Notes under the pieces: generated by a model | What the model was told of the DNA's origin: nothing | What the model saw: only the letters and a program-made list of their open reading frames with translations | Databases searched by the model: none | Shown here: in pieces, positions 48,735 to 57,881 of the stretch | Numbering within the stretch: position 1 is the first letter of the stretch | How the letters are laid out: the number at the start of each line of letters is the position of its first letter | Assembly (NCBI RefSeq): GCF_019145235.1 | Contig: NZ_JAHSTV010000004.1 | Location: 372,001-436,000 of the forward strand | DNA: 64,000 bases | Direction of reading: 5' to 3' | Origin: Pseudomonas farris | Lineage (GTDB): Bacteria > Pseudomonadota > Gammaproteobacteria > Pseudomonadales > Pseudomonadaceae | Translations under genes and position numbers: made by a program

Positions 48735-50453
48735 ATGCGGTCATTAAAAATCATTCTGCTGGCGTCAGCATTCAACGGGCTGACCCAACGGGCCTGGCTG
48801 GATTTACGTCAAGCCGGCCACTCGCCCAGCGTGGTGCTGTTCACCGACGCGGACGCGGTGTGCGAGGAAATCGAACACTCCGGCGCCGATCTGGTGATCT
48901 GTCCATTCCTCAAGGACCGGGTACCGCAACAGTTGTGGGGCAACTGCCAGCGTCCCGTGGTGATCATTCACCCGGGCATTGTCGGCGACCGTGGCGCCAG
49001 TGCGCTGGACTGGGCGATCACCCGTGAACTCGGCCGCTGGGGCGTGACCGCGTTGCAAGCGGTGGAGGAAATGGACGCCGGGCCGGTCTGGGCCACCTGT
49101 GAATTCAACCTGCCCCAGGGCTTGCGCAAATCCGAGCTGTACAACGGGCGCGTCAGCGATGCCGCGATATCCTGCATCCGCGAAGTCGTGGAAAAATTCA
49201 TCGCCGGTTTCGTTCCGGCACCCTTGGATTACAGCCAACGCCATGTGATTGGCCGCTTGCAGCCGAACATGAAGCAAGCCGACCGCTCCTTCAGCTGGCA
49301 CGACAGTTCACACTTCATCAAACGCTGCATCGATGCGGCCGATGGCCAGCCCGGCGTATTGGCGAGTCTGGCCGGCGGTCAGTATTACCTGTACGACGCT
49401 CACCTGGATTCGCGCAGCGGCACGCCGGGGGAGATTCTCGCGGTGCACGACGATGCGGTGCTGGTGGCGACCGGCGATACCTGCCTGTGGATCGGCTCGC
49501 TGCGACACAAACCCCAGCCCGGTGAAGAAACCTTCAAACGCCCGGCCCGGCATGTGCTCGCCGAACATCTGGCGCAAGTACCGACCCTTGATTGGTCGAT
49601 CGCTTCCCTGCCCTTCAACAATGAGTCCTATCAACCGATCCGCTATCGCGAATCAGGCCATGTCGGCGAACTGACCTTCGAGTTTTACAACGGCGCGATG
49701 AGCACCGAACAGTGCCAGCGACTGGTGGAAGCTCTGCGCTGGGTCAAGTCCCGGGACACCCAAGTGTTGCTGATCAAGGGCGGGCGCGGCAGTTTTTCCA
49801 ACGGCGTGCACCTCAACGTGATTCAGGCCGCAGCGGTTCCGGGGCTGGAAGCCTGGGCCAATATTCAGGCGATTGATGACGTCTGCCAGGAGTTGCTCAG
49901 CGCCCGGCAACTGGTGATCAGCGGCTTGACCGGCAACGCCGGGGCCGGCGGCGTGATGCTGGCGCTGGCTGCCGACATCGTCTTCGCCCGGTCCGACATC
50001 GTGCTCAACCCCCACTACAAAACCATGGGCCTGTACGGCTCCGAGTACTGGACCTATAGCCTGCCCCGCGCCGTCGGCCAGGCAATGGCGAAAAAACTCA
50101 CTGAAGACTGTCTGCCAATCAGCGCCACCCAGGCGTTGCAGCTGGGCATGGTCCAGGAAATCGGCCCGCGTTGCCCCGACGAGTTTGGCCTGTGGTTGTT
50201 GCAGCGGGCCAACGGTGCGTTGAGTGATCCGGCGTATCAGGCGGTGCGTGAACGCAAAAGCCAGCTCGATAATCAACTGATGCAGCACTGTCGCAATGCC
50301 GAGCTGGAAGAGATGCAACTGGACATGGTGCAGAACCGCAAACAGTTTGCCGAGAAGTGCCAAAATTTTGTGTTCAAGCGCAAGGCGTGTGGCACGCCGC
50401 AGCGGTTGGTGGCGCAGTGGGCGACTGTTCAGGAAGTCGAGTTAGCCGATTGA
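48735..50453 (+). CDS. hypX: HypX/HoxX-like protein (formyltransferase plus crotonase domains), orphan
   Basis: A 572-residue fusion. Residues ~1-300 form a formyl-transferase-like domain with IIHPGIVGDRGASALDWAI (His79). Residues ~310-572 form a crotonase-like domain with GNAGAGGVMLALAADIVFA and LNPHYKTMGLYGSEYWTY, both near-diagnostic for HypX. HypX makes carbon monoxide from a formyl group for the [NiFe]-hydrogenase active site in air. No hydrogenase or hyp gene is in the window, so its role here is open. AAGGAAGAG precedes the ATG. Confidence 0.88.
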   Translation: MRSLKIILLASAFNGLTQRAWLDLRQAGHSPSVVLFTDADAVCEEIEHSGADLVICPFLKDRVPQQLWGNCQRPVVIIHPGIVGDRGASALDWAITRELGRWGVTALQAVEEMDAGPVWATCEFNLPQGLRKSELYNGRVSDAAISCIREVVEKFIAGFVPAPLDYSQRHVIGRLQPNMKQADRSFSWHDSSHFIKRCIDAADGQPGVLASLAGGQYYLYDAHLDSRSGTPGEILAVHDDAVLVATGDTCLWIGSLRHKPQPGEETFKRPARHVLAEHLAQVPTLDWSIASLPFNNESYQPIRYRESGHVGELTFEFYNGAMSTEQCQRLVEALRWVKSRDTQVLLIKGGRGSFSNGVHLNVIQAAAVPGLEAWANIQAIDDVCQELLSARQLVISGLTGNAGAGGVMLALAADIVFARSDIVLNPHYKTMGLYGSEYWTYSLPRAVGQAMAKKLTEDCLPISATQALQLGMVQEIGPRCPDEFGLWLLQRANGALSDPAYQAVRERKSQLDNQLMQHCRNAELEEMQLDMVQNRKQFAEKCQNFVFKRKACGTPQRLVAQWATVQEVELAD

Positions 50454-50476
50454 TTCGCGGTGCCTGACAGGGCCTC

Positions 50477-50569
50477 TTCGCGAGCAAGCCCGCTCCCACA
50501 TTGAATGGGTGTTGGGCATAGATATTTGTAACATCGCAGATCGAATGTGGGAGCGGGCTTGCTCGCGAA
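50477..50569. repeat. REP doublet, outward-arm orientation
   Basis: TTCGCGAGCAAGCCCGCTCC comes first and its complement last, with a 45-base spacer ending ACATCGCAGATCGAA. It lies between hypX and the LysR gene. Confidence 0.94.
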
Positions 50570-50639
50570 GAACGATAACGCGGTATCGGAAGACAAATGC
50601 TGCTCTTACAATGCCCGCACCTCCCACATCGGCCAGCCC

Positions 50640-51503
50640 ATGGACATCGACCTCGCTCGCACCTTTCTGGAAATCGTTCGCCACGGCAGCCTGGCCGCGG
50701 CGGCTGAAAAGTTGCACGTCACCCAGACCGCGATCACTGCCCGCGTGCAGAAGCTCGAAAGTCAGCTCGGCAGCACGCTGTTCGTGCGCAATCGCGCCGG
50801 GGCGCGCCTGACGCCGAACGGTGAGGCCTTTGTGGTTTACGCCAATCAACTGGTGCAGACCTGGGAAGCGGCGCGCCGGGACTTGCCGCTGCCCGAGGGC
50901 TACCGCGACGTGCTGCACATCGGTGGCGAGGTCAGTCTGTGCAACCCGTTGATGCTCAGCTGGGCCGGCGAACTGCGCGAGAAAATCCCCAGCCACGCCT
51001 TGCGCATGGAAATCCGCGACGGCGAAAACCTGCTGCGCCAACTGGAACTGGGGGTGCTGGATGCGGCGCTGGTCTATCAGCCCGAGTACTGGCCGCGCCT
51101 GCAAGTCGAGCAAGTGCTGGAAGAAAAACTGATCCTGGTACGCCTGGCCGGACGACCCGATCCTTACGTGTATATCGACTGGGGCCCGGACTTCCGTCGT
51201 CAGCACGATGCCGCACTGCCAGAAAAAGCCAAGGCGGCCTTGAGCTTCAACCTCGGACCGCTGGCCTTGCAATACATTCTGGAAAACGGCGGCAGCGGCT
51301 ATTTCCGCACCCGCGTGGTCCAGAGCTACCTGGAAAGCGGCGTGCTGGAGCCAGTGCCCAAAGCCCCGGAGTTCAGCTACCCGACCTACCTGGTCTACTC
51401 CCGGGACCGTGACTCGGCGACCCTGCAACGAGCCTTCGATTTGCTGCGCGAAGTGATAAAGACGGACGACGACTGGTCCCAGCGCTGGAACCCCTTGACC
51501 TGA
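50640..51503 (+). CDS. LysR-family regulator
   Basis: A 287-residue regulator: helix-turn-helix LARTFLEIVRHGSLAAAAEKLHVTQTAITARVQKLE, then a substrate-binding domain (RDVLHIGGEVSLCNPLMLSW). The ATG at 50640 gives the family start; the open frame upstream reads only through a REP element. It precedes the hydroxylase/SMP-30 pair in the same direction (101-base gap), and follows hypX; either may be its target. Confidence 0.92.
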   Translation: MDIDLARTFLEIVRHGSLAAAAEKLHVTQTAITARVQKLESQLGSTLFVRNRAGARLTPNGEAFVVYANQLVQTWEAARRDLPLPEGYRDVLHIGGEVSLCNPLMLSWAGELREKIPSHALRMEIRDGENLLRQLELGVLDAALVYQPEYWPRLQVEQVLEEKLILVRLAGRPDPYVYIDWGPDFRRQHDAALPEKAKAALSFNLGPLALQYILENGGSGYFRTRVVQSYLESGVLEPVPKAPEFSYPTYLVYSRDRDSATLQRAFDLLREVIKTDDDWSQRWNPLT

Positions 51504-51604
51504 CGCCAGGCGTCTTGCACCGGAGCATGGCGCATGTGTCCTCAAGGTTGGGCCAGCCTCTGCGGCGGGATCGACTAATCTGCTGGTTATAACAATAACC
51601 ACAG

Positions 51605-52756
51605 GTGAACGCAGTGAGGCAGACCACCGAAGCATTCCGCGCGCGCTACCGTGCCGATATTCATCCGCTCTACAACCCCTGGCTGCATGGCGCCTTTGTG
51701 TTGCTGTTCGGTTTGCTGGCCATCGGCGCGTTCTGGAGCACCGTGCATCAGGTACACCCCCTGGAATGGCTGACGGTGCCGCTGACCCTGTTGTTCTTCA
51801 ACTTCGGTGTCTATGTCGTACATCGGCATCTGGGGCACCACAAAAAACGCTTGGCGCGAATGTTCTACGCCCGTCACGCCGGTGACCATCACAGCTTTTT
51901 CACCCCCAGCCACATGACCTACGACAGCGCCCGGGACTGGCGGGTGATTCTGTTTCCGGCCTGGCTGATCGTGTTGCATACCCTCGTCATCACCACGCCC
52001 GCCTGGTGGCTGTTGGCTCAGATCAACGGCAACGTCGCAGGGCTGTTTAGCGGCTGTATGGTCCTCGGCTACCTGACTTATGAAGTGTTCCATGCCTGCG
52101 AACATCTACCACCCGGCAACCCGCTGACACGTCTGCCATGGATCCGCCAGATGCGCCGTCTGCACGCATTGCACCATCGCCGCGAGCTGATGCAGGAGCG
52201 CAATTTCAATATCGTGTTTCCGCTGATGGACTACCTGTTCGGAACCTTGTACTGGGAACCGGAGCAAGCATCCCCGCACCTGACGAGAACGCCCACCCGT
52301 CTGCAGCACGTGGTCGACATCGCTGGAAATCCGCTCACCGTGCTCGCCTACGCCAGCACCGCGACACGTTGGCCGGAGTGGCATCCGTCCTCCCTCAAGG
52401 TCGATGGCCAGAGCGGCCCGCTGTATGCCGGTGCGCGGTTCGAGGAAGACATTCGGGCCGGCGGGCGTGAGGGACATTTGAGTTGGGAGGTCGACGAATA
52501 CTTGCCCGGTCGCCGCTGGAGCGCTCGGGCCTGGGGTGATCATGGGCTGTCGTTGGTGGTGATTTACGAGTGCGAGGCTGAGGGCGACGGCACGCGGTTT
52601 GTCCGCACCCTGGAATATTACTTCAGCGGTGTGGTGATGCGCATCGCCAATCGATTGTTGCTCAAGCGGCGCATCGAGCGTGAATCGGCGCAATCGATGC
52701 TGGCGTTACGCGACATGGCGCAAAAACATCTGGCCTCGACAGGAGTCACCGCGTGA
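51605..52756 (+). CDS. Fatty acid hydroxylase/sterol desaturase fused to an SRPBCC domain
   Basis: A 383-residue protein. Residues ~25-225 are a membrane di-iron hydroxylase with four spans and histidine clusters HRHLGHH (73-79), HAGDHH (91-96), HACEH (163-167) and HALHH (187-191). Residues ~235-375 form a START/SRPBCC lipid-binding-like domain. The join of both domains in one chain is uncommon. GTG 51605 is given; GTG 51614 has a better AGGTG ribosome site. Its stop overlaps the start of the next gene. Lipid substrate unknown. Confidence 0.82.
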   Translation: MNAVRQTTEAFRARYRADIHPLYNPWLHGAFVLLFGLLAIGAFWSTVHQVHPLEWLTVPLTLLFFNFGVYVVHRHLGHHKKRLARMFYARHAGDHHSFFTPSHMTYDSARDWRVILFPAWLIVLHTLVITTPAWWLLAQINGNVAGLFSGCMVLGYLTYEVFHACEHLPPGNPLTRLPWIRQMRRLHALHHRRELMQERNFNIVFPLMDYLFGTLYWEPEQASPHLTRTPTRLQHVVDIAGNPLTVLAYASTATRWPEWHPSSLKVDGQSGPLYAGARFEEDIRAGGREGHLSWEVDEYLPGRRWSARAWGDHGLSLVVIYECEAEGDGTRFVRTLEYYFSGVVMRIANRLLLKRRIERESAQSMLALRDMAQKHLASTGVTA

Positions 52757-53841
52757 AAAGAGCCCTCAAGGTTCGGCATTTATTGTTGCTGTTGATCATT
52801 GTGATTGGCGGCTTCCTGTTGTTATTACCCACCAAAGTCCAGCCAATCGCCTGGACACCGTCACCGGCGCCCTCACTCATCGATGGCATCTACACAGACA
52901 ATCAGCGCCTCAAAGGCGTGGAGCGTGTCGGCGCCGCTGACATCGACGGCCCGGAGGCGTTGCTGCTGGAGGAAGGCGTCCTCATCACCGGCCTGCATGA
53001 CGGCCGGTTGATCAGCACCAGCCTCGACGGCAAAACCACCAAGGTGCTGGCCGATACCGGTGGCAGGCCATTGGGCCTGGCGCGCCATCCCAATGGTTTG
53101 CTGGTGATCGCCGATGGGGTCAAGGGTTTGCTGTCGCTCGATGCTCAAGGCCGTGTGATTGCATTGAGCACCACGGCCAATAACGTGCCCTTCGGCTTTA
53201 CCGATGACGTGGTTATCGACAAGCCCGGGCATTACGCCTATTTCAGCGATGCTTCCAGCCGTTGGGGTTACGGCAAGGATGGCGAGGCAATCATCGAGCA
53301 CGGCGGCGACGGCCGACTGCTGCGTTATGACTTCCAGACCGGCACGACGACGGTCTTGCTGGATAAGCTGGAGTTCGCCAACGGAGTGACCCTGGGGCCT
53401 GACGATGCGTTTGTGCTGGTCAACGAAACCGGTGCCTATCGCATCAGCCGCTATTGGCTGACCGGGCCGAAAGCCGGAACCCACGATCTGTTCATCGACA
53501 ATTTGCCAGGGCTGCCGGACAACCTGGCATTCAATGGTCGCGACCGTTTCTGGGTGGCGCTGTATACCCCACGCAATGCACTGCTCGACGCCACGGCGCC
53601 CTACCCTCTGGTACGCAAAATGATCGTGCGCGCGCTGACGGTCCTGCCCAAACCGGTGGAGAGCCGCGCCTTTGCCCTCGGCCTGGACCTCGACGGTAAA
53701 GTGATCGCCAATCTGCAGGACGCCAGCAGCGGCAACTACTCCCCCATCACCACCGTGCGCGAGTATGGGGACTGGCTGTATCTGGGTTCGCTGAAAGCAC
53801 GGCACATGGCGCGGTTGCCGTTGAGTACGGCATTGAAGTAA
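52753..53841 (+). CDS. SMP-30/strictosidine synthase-like beta-propeller, membrane-anchored
   Basis: A 362-residue protein with an N-terminal membrane anchor (HLLLLLIIVIGGFLLLLP) and a six-bladed propeller facing the periplasm. GPEALLLEEGVLITG, RPLGLARHPNGLLVIAD, FTDDVVID and GDGRLLRYDF match the strictosidine-synthase/SMP-30 group of lactonase-type enzymes. The GTG start overlaps the hydroxylase stop (GTGA), so the two are coupled. A shared lipid or lactone pathway is likely; the reaction is not known. Confidence 0.85.
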   Translation: MKRALKVRHLLLLLIIVIGGFLLLLPTKVQPIAWTPSPAPSLIDGIYTDNQRLKGVERVGAADIDGPEALLLEEGVLITGLHDGRLISTSLDGKTTKVLADTGGRPLGLARHPNGLLVIADGVKGLLSLDAQGRVIALSTTANNVPFGFTDDVVIDKPGHYAYFSDASSRWGYGKDGEAIIEHGGDGRLLRYDFQTGTTTVLLDKLEFANGVTLGPDDAFVLVNETGAYRISRYWLTGPKAGTHDLFIDNLPGLPDNLAFNGRDRFWVALYTPRNALLDATAPYPLVRKMIVRALTVLPKPVESRAFALGLDLDGKVIANLQDASSGNYSPITTVREYGDWLYLGSLKARHMARLPLSTALK

Positions 53842-53854
53842 TAACGGTGATCAA

Positions 53855-53948
53855 CCTGTGGGAGCGGGCTTGCTCGCGAAGGCGGACTGACATTCAACAT
53901 TGATGTCGACTGGCATGGCCTCATTCGCGAGCAAGCCCGCTCCCACAG
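53855..53948. repeat. REP doublet
   Basis: Inward arms CCTGTGGGAGCGGGCTTGCT and complement with spacer CAACATTGATGTCG, between two convergent genes. Confidence 0.95.
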
Positions 53949-53991
53949 TTGATTGGGGTTGCCGCGAGGTTTGTGATCACCCCTCGTGAAC

Positions 53992-54252
53992 TCAACGCGG
54001 ATCCATCTCACCATCACGAACCGAATTGTCTGTCTCTTCGCGCACTCGCTCCGGGTCGATGCCAGTGACGTCATCCTGCTCCAGAGGCGTTATGTCCTCA
54101 TTGTCCGGCAATTCATCGATGCCCGGTTCATCCTCGGGGTTGACTGTGGTGCGTCCCGGGCTCAAGGGTTCGGGATGTGTCGGGATCGGGTCGTAGCCGC
54201 CCTGTTCTTCGCTGGGGTACTTTTCTTTATGGGGATAGGCTGAATGGGGCAT
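53992..54252 (-). CDS. Acidic, proline-rich 86-residue protein of unknown function
   Basis: It reads HSAYPHKEKYPSEEQGGYDP at the start and is strongly acidic later (PEDEPGIDELPDNEDITPLE). It is probably disordered. No domain is recognised. The ATG is fixed by GAGGTG seven bases upstream, which is inside a hairpin. Confidence 0.7.
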   Translation of the reverse strand: MPHSAYPHKEKYPSEEQGGYDPIPTHPEPLSPGRTTVNPEDEPGIDELPDNEDITPLEQDDVTGIDPERVREETDNSVRDGEMDPR

Positions 54253-54254
54253 GG

Positions 54255-54302
54255 GGCACCTCGCATGGGCCGAAAATTCGGGCCCTGATCGTTCGAGGTG
54301 CC
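54255..54302 (-). promoter_or_regulatory. 5'-leader hairpin that covers the ribosome site of the 86-residue gene
   Basis: On the minus strand GGCACCTCG pairs with CGAGGTGCC (9 bp). The 3' arm holds the GAGGTG ribosome site; the ATG follows two bases later. An inner GGGCCCGAA/TTCGGCCC helix extends the structure. It could act as an RNA thermometer or protein-controlled leader. Confidence 0.5.
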
Positions 54303-54360
54303 GGTATTTATCCCCGTTCCAATTTTTCAGCCGCCGGTCGTCAGTGGCTTGATACAGAAG

Positions 54361-54603
54361 TCAGGACGGCGTCTGGAGTCGTTCAACGATCTTATTCTTG
54401 ACCAGCACGCGCTTCTCCTTGAGCTTCTTCAGTTCGTCATCGCTGAGCGCGTCCGATTGGGCGGTCTCAGCCTTTACCACCTCGGCGTCCGCCTGAGAAT
54501 ACTTGTTGATCAGTGAATCCAGTAACGGATCCTTGGTGCGTTTTTGCTGGATCTCTTCCTTCGAAAGTTTCAGATCCTGATACAGATCATGAGTCACCGG
54601 CAT
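54361..54603 (-). CDS. DUF465 (YdcH-like) small protein
   Basis: An 80-residue helical protein: LYQDLKLSKEEIQQKRTKDP, LLDSLINKYSQADAEVVKAE, DELKKLKEKRVLVKNKIVERL. This is the DUF465 pattern, probably a two-helix coiled-coil. GGAGG lies six bases before ATG 54603. Function unknown. Confidence 0.85.
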   Translation of the reverse strand: MPVTHDLYQDLKLSKEEIQQKRTKDPLLDSLINKYSQADAEVVKAETAQSDALSDDELKKLKEKRVLVKNKIVERLQTPS

Positions 54604-54821
54604 GGAACACCTCCGTTTGTTAATCGGTAGCAAACGCGATTGATTGCGCTCACCAGCTATCAGAATGGCCTTGCTTACCGTGTTCTGTCGACCGTCTATC
54701 AGACCAGCGGTGTCCGTTCGTCGTCCTGTCGCAAACGCGATAAAACCTTTGCCCAATCGTCCGCCTCCATTGAATAACGATCACCTGGATCGCTCATGAA
54801 AACCTGTGTGGAGAATGACCG

Positions 54822-55343
54822 ATGGACGGATTCAATCTGCGTCACCTCGCCTTGGCCGTTGCCTTGAGCACCAGCATGGGCACGGCTTTTGCTGCCACTT
54901 CCAACGACTTCGTCGATGACGCGGCCGAGGGTGGCATCGCGGAAGTCGAGACCAGCAAACTGGCGCTGGAAAAAAGCTCATCGGCCGACGTCAAGGCGTT
55001 CGCCAAGATGATGGTCACCGATCATTCCAAGGCCAATGAAGAGCTGGCGGCCCTGGCGAAAAAGCATGACATCGAGATGCCAGACACGACGACAGTGGTC
55101 AAACAGGCCAAGGAAAAAATTCTTGACCTGCGCGATGAATCCTTCGACACGGCCTATGCCAACAATCAGGTAAAGGCTCACGAAGAAACCATTGAACGGT
55201 TCAAAAAAGAAGCCAACACAGTGACGGACGACAGGACCAAAGGCGCCACCGAACTCAAGGCATTCGCGCAAAAAATGTTGCCGGCGCTGGAAAAGCACCT
55301 GGATATGGCGAAAAAACTCCAGGCGGCTCATCCTGATAAATAA
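54822..55343 (+). CDS. DUF4142 periplasmic protein
   Basis: A 173-residue protein with a signal peptide (HLALAVALSTSMGTAFAAT) and a DUF4142 four-helix bundle (FVDDAAEGGIAEVETSKLAL, VKAFAKMMVTDHSKANEEL, LPALEKHLDMAKKL). This family is ferritin-like in shape, exported and stress-linked; its role is not known. Confidence 0.9.
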   Translation: MDGFNLRHLALAVALSTSMGTAFAATSNDFVDDAAEGGIAEVETSKLALEKSSSADVKAFAKMMVTDHSKANEELAALAKKHDIEMPDTTTVVKQAKEKILDLRDESFDTAYANNQVKAHEETIERFKKEANTVTDDRTKGATELKAFAQKMLPALEKHLDMAKKLQAAHPDK

Positions 55344-55370
55344 TCCCAAGCCTTGAGGCCAGGTGCGGAA

Positions 55371-55463
55371 CCTGTGGGAGCGGGCTTGCTCGCGAAGGCG
55401 GCGTCACAGTCAACATCAATGTTGCCTGACACACCGCTTTCGCGAGCAAGCCCGCTCCCACAC
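55371..55463. repeat. REP doublet
   Basis: Inward arms CCTGTGGGAGCGGGCTTGCT and complement with spacer CAACATCAATGTTG. Confidence 0.95.
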
Positions 55464-55503
55464 GTATTGCGCAGTCAACGAAAACCCACAGTCTGGCGAT
55501 CCA

Positions 55504-55635
55504 TTGTGGCGAGGGAGCTTGCTACCGCTCGGCTGCGAAGCAGTCGTGAAACCATTCACCGCGTAGTATCAGATGAACAGTGATACAGCTTTTGGAGCGC
55601 TTCGCACTCAGCGGGAGCAAGCTCCCTCGCCACAA
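55504..55635. repeat. Long inverted repeat, second REP family
   Basis: Arms TTGTGGCGAGGGAGCTTGCT and complement, with about 85 bases between. The family is shared with 3121-3220 (GGCTGCGAAGCAGTCGT is found in both). Together with the adjacent doublet it fills the gap after the DUF4142 gene. Confidence 0.85.
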
Positions 55636-55638
55636 TAA

Positions 55639-57750
55639 TCAACCACCCAGCACGCTGCGGATCATGCTCAACAGCGCTTCAGGGCCATAGGGCTTGCTCA
55701 ACAGATAAGTGTCGGGGCTGAGTTGGTGATTGCGCGAAATAATGTCCCGGGTATGGCCGGAGGTAAACAGCACCGCCACCGGCGGATTCTGCACCTTGGC
55801 CCAGGCGGCCAGGTCCGAGCTTTTGATCAGACCGGGCATGACCACATCGGTGAAGATCAGGTCCACCGCCGCGCCATCGAGCAACATCTGCATGGCCAGG
55901 TCACCGTTGGCCGCGGTCAGAACCTGATAGCCCTCTTCACGCAACAAGTCCACCGCCGAGCCACGCACCGCTTCGTTATCCTCGACCACCAGAATGGTTT
56001 CGTGCCCGCCATGGTGCTGCGGATCATGGCGCGTTGTTTCACCGGGCAACGGACGCAAGCTGCGCGGGAAATACAGCTGCACCCGCGTGCCCTGCCCGAC
56101 GACGCTGGAGATCTCGATATGCCCGTCGCTCTGTTTGACGAAACCGAACACCATGCTCAGACCCAGGCCGGTGCCCTGACCGTCGGCCTTGGTGGTGAAA
56201 AACGGTTCGAAGGCCTGTGCGAGCACTTGAGGCGGCATGCCGACACCCGTATCAGCCACCGCGACGCAAACATAGTCGCCGGCGACGATGCCCTTGCCTG
56301 CGCAGAACTTGCGGTCGAGGGTAATGTTCTCGGCGCTCAGGGCAATGGTCCCCTCGCCGTTCATGGCGTCCCGGGCGTTGATCGCGAGGTTGAGAATGGC
56401 ATTTTCCAGTTGATTGCGGTCCACGTAGAGATGCCATGGATCGTCAGGCGCCGTCACCTTGATCTGGATAGTTTCCCCCAGCGCCCGCTGCAACAACTCT
56501 CCCAGGCCTTCGAAGATCTGCCGTGGATCGCAGACCGCCGGCGACAAAGGTTGACGACGGGCAAACGCGAGCAATTGCGACGACAGTTTGGCACCGCGCT
56601 CGACCGCGGCAATCGACGCACTGACCCGGCGTTGCACGTTGGCGTTGTCCGGCTCGTGACGCGCCAGCAAATGCAAGTTGCCGGCGATGACCTGCAACAA
56701 GTTGTTGAAGTCATGGGCCACGCCGCCGGTGAGACCGCCGATGGCTTCGAGTTTCTGTGACTGACGCAACTGCTCTTCGGCCGCCAGCCGCGCTTCGACT
56801 TCGTCGGCGACGCGCTGCTCCAGGTTGCGGGTGAATTTGAGCAACGACTCTTCGGCGCTCTTGCGTTCGTGGATGTCAATCAACACCCCGGGAAAGCGGA
56901 ACGCCTCGCCTTGCTCATTGAACTCGCAACACCCGCTGGCGAGCACCCACAGGTAACTGCCATCGGGACGCAGAACCCGGTATTCAGCGTTATAGGGAAT
57001 GCCGGTTTCCACCGACTGATTGAGCCGCTCTTGAACCCAGCTACGGTCGTCGGGATGAATCTGCATTTCGGCAATGAGCGGTGGCAGGTTGGCCAAGTCC
57101 TGGTCGAGCGGATAGGAAAACGTACGGGCGAAGCGTTCGTCGGCAGACAGCACATTAGTCTTGATGTCCCAGACGAACGAGCCGAGCAAAGCCCCGGCAT
57201 TAAGAGCCAGGCGAACTCTTTCGTTGTCAGCGCGATAGGCACTTTCGGCTTCCTGGCGGCGGCGCTCGGAAATCACATGATCAGTGGTATCGACCACCAT
57301 CGCCATGACCCCGGCGGGGTGTCCGTCATCATCGGCGACGGGACTGTAGTAAAGATCCATCCAGACATCTTCGGGTACGCCGTCACGCAACAGCACCAGG
57401 GCTTTGTTGTGATAGGACAAGGTTCCGCCCGCAAGGCAGATATCCACCACATGCCGATTGAATTCGGCGACCTCTGGCCAGCCCAACTCCACCGGGGAGC
57501 CCAGCAGGTAAGGATGGCGCCCACCGGCAAATCTCGAGTAGGCATCGTTATAGATCATGTAGCCGGGGCGGCCCCACAGCATCACCATCGGCAGGGGTGA
57601 GGCGAGCAATAATTGCACCGCGCTACACAGGCTCCCGGGCCAGGCATCGATGCTCCCGAGCTCGGTCAGGCTCCAGTCGAACGCGCGAATGCGTCCGGCC
57701 ATTTCGCCGCTCCAGCCGGTACATCCGTGGCTATTGTCTAGAAACTGCAT
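55639..57750 (-). CDS. Hybrid sensor histidine kinase with PAS domains and receiver
   Basis: A 703-residue soluble kinase. An N-terminal PAS-like domain (MVMLWGRPGYMIYNDAYSRF) is followed by a second PAS/PAC (SFVWDIKTNVLSADERFART). The kinase core has His346 (GGVAHDFNNLLQ), N box NAILNLAINARDAM, DTGVGMPP and GTGLGLSM, and the receiver has Asp635 (FTDVVMPG). It has the same plan as the kinase at 6564-9101 with one PAS domain fewer. ATG 57750 fits; an upstream ATG at 57795 is possible. No partner regulator is adjacent. Confidence 0.9.
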   Translation of the reverse strand: MQFLDNSHGCTGWSGEMAGRIRAFDWSLTELGSIDAWPGSLCSAVQLLLASPLPMVMLWGRPGYMIYNDAYSRFAGGRHPYLLGSPVELGWPEVAEFNRHVVDICLAGGTLSYHNKALVLLRDGVPEDVWMDLYYSPVADDDGHPAGVMAMVVDTTDHVISERRRQEAESAYRADNERVRLALNAGALLGSFVWDIKTNVLSADERFARTFSYPLDQDLANLPPLIAEMQIHPDDRSWVQERLNQSVETGIPYNAEYRVLRPDGSYLWVLASGCCEFNEQGEAFRFPGVLIDIHERKSAEESLLKFTRNLEQRVADEVEARLAAEEQLRQSQKLEAIGGLTGGVAHDFNNLLQVIAGNLHLLARHEPDNANVQRRVSASIAAVERGAKLSSQLLAFARRQPLSPAVCDPRQIFEGLGELLQRALGETIQIKVTAPDDPWHLYVDRNQLENAILNLAINARDAMNGEGTIALSAENITLDRKFCAGKGIVAGDYVCVAVADTGVGMPPQVLAQAFEPFFTTKADGQGTGLGLSMVFGFVKQSDGHIEISSVVGQGTRVQLYFPRSLRPLPGETTRHDPQHHGGHETILVVEDNEAVRGSAVDLLREEGYQVLTAANGDLAMQMLLDGAAVDLIFTDVVMPGLIKSSDLAAWAKVQNPPVAVLFTSGHTRDIISRNHQLSPDTYLLSKPYGPEALLSMIRSVLGG

Positions 57751-57881
57751 CGACTGGCCTATGTCCTGTGAATGACATGTTTTCAGGCAGTGCAACGGCG
57801 TGAGGAGACGGTGCGTGCCCGTTTGTTTCGAGCACCGCCGACGCCAATGGTTTCATAGAGGTATAGCTGAATGTCTCAGGT

